Positions 56,789-64,000 of a stretch of 64,000 bases of DNA are shown piece after piece (within the stretch, counting starts at the first letter, position 1; each line of letters opens with the position of its first letter). The notes below the pieces were generated by a model. The model was given only the letters and a program-made list of their open reading frames with translations. It had not been told where the DNA came from and made no database searches. Source of the stretch: Patiria pectinifera (lineage: Eukaryota; Echinodermata; Asteroidea; Valvatida; Asterinidae); the NCBI GenBank assembly GCA_029964075.1, contig CM057149.1, forward strand, positions 32,012,900 to 32,076,899, read 5' to 3'. The translations under genes and the position numbers were made by a program.

Positions 56789-58399
56789 ATGGCAAGCTAC
56801 ACGGAGTCGGCACGGAGTATCACTGAAGCCATCGGCGACATTTCAAGGGAAATTGATCGGCTGCAGCGATCCCTGCTGGACAGTTTACGCAGAAATACGA
56901 CCGGGTCCACGACCGGACATCAGCCTTGGCATGTTGTGCCAGTGACGCCGAGCCTATCGACTAGGGACGATACCGGTAGGCGGAGAAAGTCGTGCAGTGT
57001 AGTGGGTGATCTTCAGGCACAGTGGCGGGCGGCGTGCAGCGAGTCGGACAGCGAAGGTGAGCACCGCCCTGACGTTAGTTGCCGTCGATCCCCGAAGAGT
57101 CCTACCGGGGCACGCAGCGGTTGCGAGCCTCGTCATGCGGGCAGGCACACAGCAGTGCACACTGACACCGCTGCTAGCGGATCCAGTGCTGCTCATGCGG
57201 TTGGCCAGCACGCTGACGTGGAACGTACCGGAGCGGTGCCGCGTGTCGGAGCTCGGGAGTACGCTGGGTCATCGTACATTGAGGATTACTTAGTGCATTT
57301 TGATGAGAGAAAGCCCTCGTCCCTCGATGAAACAGTGGAAATCACGGCCGAAGAAGAGGCGTGGTGCAAGGCAGAACAAGTTGGGCGGTCGCGTGCAGTC
57401 TTTCCTTGTCCCGAAAAGGAGGAAACCCTTAGTTCCACGGCCACTGACCAGATACTGTCGATTCTGCGGGAGCTCTTGGAGTTGCAGCGCCGCAGCCTGG
57501 TGGAGAGAAAACCCAAGGAATGGAAGGCAGGTTGCTGGAAGTGCGGGAGTCTGGAGCATCTCCGAGCACGGTGCCCACTGAAGACCAGCATGAGGCAGGC
57601 AGCCTCCCCGCCGGTGCAGGCAGTCCCGCCACCGGCACGGACAGCCCCGCCGCCGGCGCAGGCAGTCTCGCCGACGGCGCAGGCAGCCTCGCCGCAGGAG
57701 CAGGCAGTCCCGCCGAAGTCTGGCTTGAGGAAACGACCTGCTTCATCTCAAGAGTTGGGACTTTACATCCGAGGGGAAATAATGGACACGGCAGTTAGTT
57801 TCTTGATCGACACTGGAACCACAGAGACTTTTGTTTACACTCGGCTGTATGACAGGACAGACACGAAGTTAAGACCCGTGCTCGTCGACGCAGATCGCAG
57901 GTTCCGCCAAGCGGGTGGGAGTGAGCTGCGCATCGCTGGACGTGCGAAGATGCCGATGAAGACTGGGGGAAGCGAGGTGCTACACAGCGTTTGGGTCGCA
58001 GACATCAGCGTAGATACCATTCTGGGACTGGACTTTTTGCGACAGCATCAATGCCAGCTGGTGTGGGACGAAGAGTGCTTTGTTGTCGGTAAGCACAGAG
58101 TTCCGCTACAAAGGAATGCCGAACCAACAGTACGGGAATCCCCACTGTCGGTGCCTGCGACCGAATTACTGGGTTCGGTAGATTCCCCATTGCCAAGGGC
58201 CACTCAACCGGCGGTTACTGCAGAACCAGCGCTGGGGCCAGTACGCCAGTCAAGGACAGACAATCAGGTTGGAACAGGTAGTCCCGCCGCCGGAGTGGGC
58301 AGTCCCACTGCCGCCGTTGGACACCATACGACACAAGGCACCAGCTCACCCCGCAACCGCCGTGGCAGGGCGGTCCGAAGACGGGGATGTTTGCGATAA
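56789..58399 (+). CDS. Retrotransposon Gag-like/protease protein
   Basis: 536 residues from the ATG at 56789. The first about 45 residues form a likely coiled coil (S-R-E-I-D-R-L-Q). A zinc knuckle C249-W-K-C252 ... H257 ... C262 binds nucleic acid in retroelement Gag proteins. A low-complexity Pro/Ala stretch (about 270-310) of P-P-x-Q-A-V units follows. The protease active site is L-I-D341-T-G343, with L-G-L-D-F-L near 413 completing the aspartic protease fold. Gag and protease lie in one frame without a frameshift. There is no polymerase domain. A start within the LTR is open in this frame too but the ATG after the primer site is preferred. Confidence 0.8.
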   Translation: MASYTESARSITEAIGDISREIDRLQRSLLDSLRRNTTGSTTGHQPWHVVPVTPSLSTRDDTGRRRKSCSVVGDLQAQWRAACSESDSEGEHRPDVSCRRSPKSPTGARSGCEPRHAGRHTAVHTDTAASGSSAAHAVGQHADVERTGAVPRVGAREYAGSSYIEDYLVHFDERKPSSLDETVEITAEEEAWCKAEQVGRSRAVFPCPEKEETLSSTATDQILSILRELLELQRRSLVERKPKEWKAGCWKCGSLEHLRARCPLKTSMRQAASPPVQAVPPPARTAPPPAQAVSPTAQAASPQEQAVPPKSGLRKRPASSQELGLYIRGEIMDTAVSFLIDTGTTETFVYTRLYDRTDTKLRPVLVDADRRFRQAGGSELRIAGRAKMPMKTGGSEVLHSVWVADISVDTILGLDFLRQHQCQLVWDEECFVVGKHRVPLQRNAEPTVRESPLSVPATELLGSVDSPLPRATQPAVTAEPALGPVRQSRTDNQVGTGSPAAGVGSPTAAVGHHTTQGTSSPRNRRGRAVRRRGCLR

Positions 58400-58419
58400 G
58401 TCAGCGGGGGTGAGACTGA

Positions 58420-58629
58420 CAGTCAGCCAGTTCAAGGCAAGTCAGCCAGTTCACATGCAGGGTCTGCGGTCAGCAGTATGTCTCCTCGTTTACTCGGAGG
58501 AGGCATGAAAAAGCAGCGCATGAAGAACGGAGTTACCAGTGCCGGGAATGCCCGAAGTCCTACGGACGGTCGGACTACTTGACCCGGCACATGAGGGCCC
58601 AGCATCGGGGACCGACGAGTTGCGGATAG
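58420..58629 (+). pseudogene. Two C2H2 zinc fingers inside the LTR element
   Basis: Two fingers are encoded: C-R-V-C...H-E-K-A-A-H and C-R-E-C...H-M-R-A-Q-H, joined by a short linker, ending at the stop at 58627. The frame differs from the protease frame and has stops just upstream. A 19-bp direct duplication (58422-58440, repeated from 58441) lies before the first finger and is not a multiple of three, so it breaks the link to the preceding open frame (58269 onward). Confidence 0.65.
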
Positions 58630-59576
58630 TCCTCGCCAACCTCGTCCCCAGGGTGTCGAGCAGTACGCGCCCACCACTACCTGCTCTCTCACCCTGGTAT
58701 TGGATCATTTGCATGTGCAAGATTTTTGCAGACGTATGCAAATGAGGAACAGTCTGGTGCCTGGATATGCGTTACACATTAGCGTTTGTTTTTGTATGCG
58801 GTGTCTGGGGTAAAAACAGAGTCAATTCGTAGGAGCGCGAGCACGGCGTGAGTTACGAAAACACGATTTTTGAAATCAAACTGTTACGATCTTATCAAGA
58901 CAACATGCAGTATCATATTTCATATTAATATGAGCAAATTGGAAAGGAAATTAGTATTTTCGAGAAGGCGTGGACGAATGATCGCGAACAACACGTACTG
59001 CACGTTGTGAATATATAGCACCAAGTACACGATACAAATCCATTACCAGCCAATTGCGGTATCCAATCAGGATACAGGAAGAAAGTTTCCTATCCAGGGT
59101 TTACTATTGGAAACGCGGTTGGAAATAAAGTAAGCACTGGGGACGAGGTTGAGTCCTCGCCGATTGTTGTGTTTTTGTTTGATTTAGGAACCAGAGTGGG
59201 GCCTAAATCATCATTAACCACCATTCTTGAGGACATCCCCAAAAAATAAATTAATAAAATCACAGACAGTGAACTCTTGTGATTCTTGTTCCAGAAAATA
59301 AAGTAATGTAAAACTAATGCAAAGTAAAAATTTTTTTGATAACCTGTTTGAATCTTGTAAACATCACTTGATAAAAAAAAATTCTTTGTTTCTAAAAGTG
59401 AAAGTGTTAGTCATGTAAACCCTGTTAAAAAAAATAAAATACAAATGAGTGTTTTGTTCTCTACATAATATATGGAGAAAAAGAGGTTTTGGAAAATTGT
59501 GAATATCAGTTCATGTAAAATTTGATGTATTTGTGCCCCTATTCAGGAGAATAGGCCCAGTTTAAGGAGGGGGTAG
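58630..59576. other. 3' untranslated interior of the LTR element
   Basis: AT-rich, no polymerase or integrase motif. Ends in the polypurine tract (about 59564-59576). Confidence 0.5.
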
Positions 59577-59976
59577 TGTAACGGACAGTCTATGCACGTT
59601 TTTGTTGTCATTGCTTTCTAGCGCTGGTGCTCCGGCGGAGGGGCTCCGGCGGCGCAAGCCTGACCTGGTTTTGGGTCTGGCTGGCGCGCGCTCCGGAAAT
59701 AGGTTGCTTATTTGGGTTTCTTTTGTTGGGGGACGCAGGAAAGGTTTGGCAAGATGCCGGGGTCATTGCAAGTTGTTACATTTCGTTCAGACTGTGTGTA
59801 TTTCTATGCTGGGAATCAGCAGTCGTCGTACTGGTAGCAGTGTGGCAGGTTGACCACAAAGTTGTTGTGCTGAATAAATAAGAGTTTCTTCAGAAGTTGG
59901 AAATCCTGTGTGTTTGTCCCCTTTTCTTGCGTTTGGCCGGACTCAGAGGACAAGAACCCAATAAGGTCCCGTTATA
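59577..59976 (+). repeat. 3' LTR
   Basis: 400 bp. Lacks nine bases present in the 5' LTR and ends GTTATA instead of GTTACA. Its poly(A) region and possible promoter lie about 200 bp from the first CLN3 coding exon. Confidence 0.85.
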
Positions 59977-60174
59977 GATTATATAGGACAAGCCAAATCC
60001 AGTCTTGGACCACCAAGACTAAACTTTGACATGTTCGCTGTACTACCAATTGAGGGCGCCCTTTGAAGTACACTATCATATGCCAATGTCAATGACATCG
60101 AAACATGAAATTGAAAAGTTCTAACTTCTTGTTGATTAAAATTTAAATGTTGTTGTTGATTATATCCGATCCAG

Positions 60175-60387
60175 CTCCCAAGGGCTTATGAATGAATTAT
60201 ATGTACGTCATCCAGACAGTGAAGCTCCGGATTTACCTCTGTCCAATTTGACTGGATCAGAAGAGATAGAACCGGCCAACATGATGGAGGAAACGGACAT
60301 GACGGACGAGTTGCCGGTGGTGGCGGCAGCCGCTGCAATTCGGCAGAATGACAGGAAAACCAAGATTAGAAACTTGGTGGCTTTCTG
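60175..60387 (+). CDS. CLN3: CLN3 first visible exon
   Basis: Preceded by a GATCCAG acceptor at 60174, so a 5' UTR exon may lie further upstream. The donor is GTAAGT after ...V-A-F-W. If 60174 is not an acceptor, transcription would start nearby instead. Confidence 0.75.
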
Positions 60388-62945
60388 GTAAGTAATAAGT
60401 CATTACACTATTCACAAAAGAACGTATTGTCTACCGCTGTGTAACTTGTGTTCTTCGTTCCGGAAAGAATGTTGCAACCACTTCAGCGGTTGTCATGGTT
60501 GTGTACAAAGTTTATGGAGGGCCAAGATTTTTTTTAAATTTAATTAAACTTTTATTTAGGCCTAGGCTAAACAAATTAAAGTAGGGTAAGTGGGGGTATA
60601 GTCGACCGGGGGGAGAAACCGACCACTGGCTATTAATCACAAACCGTGGGTCTGACTAGGGCCAGGGGTGATTATATGCTGCAAACAAAGTAAGTACATG
60701 GTCTTGTTATAACTTTAAGATCTCACTCTCTCAGTTACACTAGTCACTAGGCAGTGCTGGTTTCCCTGGAAAAATTTCCGTACTCGGACGTCACTTTTTT
60801 CAATTAATTTTCTAGCGCCAAAAGTTACATCTTTTATGGTTATTCCTCCACTTTCCCTCCTCTACTCTCACCCTCTCCTTTCCTTAATTTCTATTTATTA
60901 ATCAGTCAGTTACTTCATCGGGATTCGAACCTCTGACGCTTGCTTGATACACGAGACTCTTAACCGCTAGGCCGCGCACGATCGCTGTTGCAATAATCAA
61001 TCTTTGGACGTATTTGAAGTATCCATTGAAATAAACTAAATATTCATGATAAAATAAATATTCATAATGACGTATTGCACTATCATTGGCAGGCTCATGC
61101 GACGTCATGGTTGTTGATGTCACGTGTATAACGTACCGCTGTCTTTCAGCCGCTACAATCAGTTTTGACCGGCTGCTTGAAGTTAGTTCTGCACGACGTA
61201 CGCATCCAAAATGTGCTCTAAAAACACATTTTGAGTAATTTTTTTTCACCTTAACACAGCTTCCTGGATTTCTCTTGGTTCAAATGACAAGGTGAGATGA
61301 CAATTAATATGTTTGGCAGCAGATAAATTGACATCCGAGTATGGAACTTTTTCCGTTTCCCTTATCCGGTCGAATTCTCCCCCATCCCATCTGTTTGCCA
61401 GTAAGTGGGGGCATATTCGGCCGGAGACAGAATTCGATCAGTCGTTACTAAGCAAAAACCTTGGGTCTGACTAGGGTTGATGCTACAATGTACATGTAGC
61501 TCTACTGAGTGGAGCGTTGAACTATGGTACCCTCCGTACAAACGCTCCACCGATAAAACAGCTGACTAAAATGACTAAATGACACTCAAAAGTGACATTC
61601 TGATATTGCTTGACACATTTGAACAGTTGGCATTGACACCTTCTTGAATATCAGCACACCAGGTTTAATTTTGTAGGAAGAGGACAGGGCCTTGACTTAT
61701 GAGGGGTTAAAGACGACGATGACAAACAGAAAATTTATTTAAAAAGCAAGATTGCGAACTGCAAAAAACAGTACCGGTAGGAAAGTAACATTTTCTTTGA
61801 AAGTGCTTCCAAAATTACAACTAACATGACTAACGTGAGTTTATCTGAAGAAAAAATACTGCTTTAGCCTGCAAAAGTCACTTACTGGACAGTCATACAT
61901 GTGCAAAAGTCAGTTTTGAACGGAACTCGTAAAACTAGAGGTGTCCTAAAGATAAGGATTACCATCATTTCTTGCAGTGACTGACCTTCATTGAGATATG
62001 AAGCAAAAAGCAGCGTCAGGTTGCAACATTCTTTCCTTTGTTCTTTGTTTGAAAACCACAACTTGATGTTGGGTGTGATATTTTCGATGGACAGATGCGA
62101 ACCAGCTCATTCAGTTCTGATCTACATCATGATGTAGACCCATGAACGCGGCACTGTTTACACACCACGTTCACGGGCCTACTGATCATGCTGATTCTGT
62201 TACTGTGGTAGGTGTCTATCATGTCTATTTTTATTTACATTTTTTTTATTTCATCAGTGTTTTGTTTCTGTTATGCGCCTATCAATTCAGGCATTTCACA
62301 ATGCAGTGCACCACCAAGAGTTTGCCGTGGAGAGTCCATTATTCAAGTGTAAGGTCAACAAAACATGGCCCATTTGAACGAGTGTCAGTGGACAATGAGC
62401 AAATTTTTGTTATAGATTGGGGCATAGCGTTCAGCCACCTTACCAAAAACTCCATATTGATAAAAAGCAAAGAAAAGGGCAAACAGATACTCGAATCATG
62501 ACTAGAAAAAAACTAACAATTTCAAATTTCCCGCACTGTGAATTTGTCGACCATTTCCCACAATGCACCGGGAAAAATGAACTCTCTGTGGCAAACTCTT
62601 AGTGGCGCACTGCATTGTGAAACACCCGAATTGTTTCCCCAACCCCATCCTGGATATTTCTTTTGGCACAGTTGATTGATGCTGTACTGAAGTGAAGGGT
62701 TGTTGGACTGGTTGTTTCAGGTGCCATTCTGTTTTCTTGTATTGCATGTTTTCAATACCGGTACCTAAAGTTTTGGGACTCTCATACACAGTATTGAGAG
62801 TCCCAAATTTTCGGACTACATGTTACTTCTTCTTTTCTTCTCTAATTTGAATAGGTTACTTGGACTGTGCAATAACTACGCATATGTGATCATGCTGAGT
62901 GCTGCCTATGACATCTTAGAAAAGAAAGAAACAGAGACAGAAAGT
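60188..62945 (+). CDS. CLN3: CLN3 (battenin), 5' part, runs off the window
   Basis: Two exons are visible, 60175-60387 (ATG at 60188) and 62855-62945. They join in frame to give an acidic N-terminal tail of about 65 residues, then L-V-A-F-W-L-L-G-L-C-N-N-Y-A-Y-V and V-I-M-L-S-A-A-Y-D-I-L. The F-W-L-L-G-L-C-N-N and M-L-S-A-A-x-D-I-L motifs are signatures of the first membrane helix of CLN3. CLN3 is a multi-pass lysosomal membrane protein, mutated in juvenile Batten disease and linked to glycerophosphodiester efflux. The tail is Asp/Glu-rich with D-S-E-A-P-D-L-P-L, comparable to the acidic cytosolic start of the family. Later helices are not in the window. The second exon ends at GTAAGG, phase 0. 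Confidence 0.85.
60905..60985 (-). pseudogene. tRNA-like pseudogene or SINE head
   Basis: The minus strand reads GCGGCCTAGCGGTTAAGAG (A box) and AGAGGTTCGAATCCC (B box). An anticodon arm with loop GTATCAA has one mismatch in its stem. Acceptor ends do not pair, so it is probably not functional. Confidence 0.45.
62288..62632. repeat. Foldback repeat in the CLN3 intron
   Basis: TTCACAATGCAGTGCACCAC and AAGAGTTTGCC near the left pair with GGCAAACTCTTAGTGGCGCA and CTGCATTGTGAAA on the right. Confidence 0.6.
62776..62805. repeat. Small hairpin
   Basis: GGGACTCTCA...TATTGAGAGTCCC lies just upstream of the CLN3 exon. Confidence 0.6.
62855..62945 (+). CDS. CLN3: CLN3 second visible exon
   Basis: Encodes L-L-G-L-C-N-N-Y-A-Y-V-I-M-L-S-A-A-Y-D-I-L-E-K-K-E-T. 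Acceptor TGAATAG, donor GTAAGG, phase 0. Confidence 0.88.
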
Positions 62946-63080
62946 GTAAGGAATATTCACATTTTATTTGAAAGATGTCGATTCCATATGTTACCACATC
63001 TCTCTCTTGGTGTTGGTGTCCGTCCGTGTCTTCAGTTCATATTGTTTACTTTTTTTTTTCGATTTGTAGAACTACATGTG

Positions 63081-63867
63081 TATGGGTCATTCCACCGGGT
63101 TCGGGAACAAAGTGTGACATATGACCATATTAACAAAAGCATGAATGCCTTGCTAGCAGTTGCTCTACATAATATTTGTTGTTGGGTGTTTCACGACTGC
63201 AGAAAGTTTGAAATGATTTCATTGTATTTTGCCAAAAATATGAGCAAAAAATGTCATTTTGGATGTAACATTGACACCATGTCAGTGTTACATCCAAATG
63301 TGACATTTGTACCTTTTTTTTTAAATTTCTGCGAAACATCACCCAAATTCACTTTGCGTACTTCTTACTATACATGCAACACAATAAGAAAAGCTTTTTT
63401 TTTTTACGGTAGTCAGGTATCAAATGGAGCAGAAATGATAGCTTGGTTGTGTGGATGTAACATTGACATGGTGTAAAACCCAAATGTTACACTTCCATTG
63501 AGTGATTTTTACACCGTTACATCCACACTTGAGGTATTGTTTCTGCTATATTTGACCCCTGACTATACCAAAACAAAAGCTTTTCTTGGTGCTTAGGTGT
63601 CCAGTTGTCAATATGCAATGTCAGTTTGGGTAATATTTTACATGTACGTGTAATAAAAAATGGCAAAAATACGTCCGAATTAATACATTTTTGCTCATAT
63701 TTTTGTCAAAGTACTTTCAAATGATTTCAAACTTTCTCAAGTATTGAAACACCTTAAGACAAATATTATGTTGAGCAATTGTTTAGAATGCATTGATACT
63801 TTTAATAATATAACCAAATATATGGATGTAACATGGACTGCTTCCCAACCCGATGGAATGACCCATA
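63081..63867. mobile_element. TIR element with a nested hairpin in the next CLN3 intron
   Basis: TATGGGTCATTCCACCGGGT is mirrored by ACCCGATGGAATGACCCATA. Inside, about 63388-63586 forms its own foldback (AAGCTTTT...GTAGTCAGG against CCTGACTA...AAAAGCTTTT), and GGATGTAACATTGACA-type motifs recur several times. Confidence 0.65.
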
Positions 63868-64000
63868 TACATCTGTTGTACAAATCTATCTTACAAACAA
63901 AAAGTTTGTCCAATGTACTGTTTTTGATTTGACAGACTGTGCATCACCTGCATGTACATAAAGTCTTTTCTGCATAAAGTAGGCCTATTAAGTGATTTAA

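Larger units (their letters stand above)
56333..59976 (+). mobile_element. Short LTR retrotransposon (Gypsy-like protease), non-autonomous
   Basis: Two LTRs (56333-56741, 59577-59976) start TGTAACGGACAGTC and end CCCGTTA(C/T)A. Directly inside the 5' LTR is TGGTGGCAGCGTCGGGA (56744-56760), a primer-binding site that fits the 3' end of a tRNA-Leu type with two mismatches (inference). A purine tract AAGGAGGGGGTAG precedes the 3' LTR. The interior encodes a CCHC knuckle, an aspartic protease and C2H2 fingers. Reverse transcriptase, RNase H and integrase are absent, so it cannot move alone. No matching target duplication is seen (GGTAC against GATTA). The LTRs differ by several substitutions and a 9-base indel, so insertion is not recent. 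Confidence 0.85.
60388..62854. other. CLN3 intron
   Basis: A tRNA-like remnant (60905) and a foldback (62288) lie inside. The rest (61000-62280) shows no gene. Confidence 0.5.

Overview
This window is animal nuclear DNA. It has spliceosomal introns with GT/AG borders, a rhodopsin-family GPCR, a CLN3 (battenin) gene, tRNA-Phe genes with ordinary eukaryotic cloverleaves, a THAP-type zinc-finger relic, an LTR retrotransposon and a very dense load of small inverted-repeat transposons. Compact single-exon GPCRs, many palindromic MITEs, poly-G runs and short GGGTTA tracts suit a marine invertebrate, most likely a non-vertebrate deuterostome (amphioxus, hemichordate or echinoderm). I cannot fix the species from sequence alone.

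Layout. 0.25-1.28 kb: a complete intronless class A GPCR on +. 2.1-12.5 kb: a repeat-rich stretch holding three broken exons of a minus-strand solute-binding-protein-like gene (pseudogene A) and a decayed THAP gene. 12.7-24 kb: no convincing gene; Harbinger-like and Tc1/mariner-like MITEs, foldback hairpins and short tandem blocks. 24.5-29.2 kb: three diverged copies of a 1.4-1.7 kb unit rich in TGACGTCA and ETS-type palindromes. 29.4-38.4 kb: gene B, eight exons. 38.9-39.3 kb: two tRNA-derived SINE copies. 43.4-52.8 kb: gene C, eight exons, a tandem paralogue of B with the same intron phases. 54.4-55.0 kb: a 179-bp-period array of tRNA-Phe(GAA) genes on the minus strand. 56.3-60.0 kb: a small LTR retrotransposon with two LTRs, a CCHC knuckle and an aspartic protease, no reverse transcriptase, and a C2H2 zinc-finger segment. 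60.2 kb to the right edge: the 5' part of CLN3, running off the window.

The most notable system is the gene A/B/C cluster. B and C encode short proteins (about 328 and 340 aa) with a cytoplasmic tail, one transmembrane anchor and then an extracellular domain that reads like a bacterial family 3 solute-binding protein, the fold shared with the ligand-binding core of ionotropic glutamate receptors. The ligand-carboxylate arginine is kept in a T-Y-E-R context and an F-S-K-P-F type motif follows. There is no channel pore. They look like membrane-tethered small-molecule (perhaps amino-acid) receptors or scavengers of an animal. Copy A is a decayed third member in the opposite orientation. The terminal coding exon of B is tandemly duplicated together with a downstream AATAAA.

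Many intergenic and intronic elements are defined by exact termini: a piggyBac-like MITE at TTAA, Harbinger-like MITEs with TTA or TAA duplications, a long-TIR Tc1/mariner-like element at TA, and four composite TIR-plus-hairpin units.
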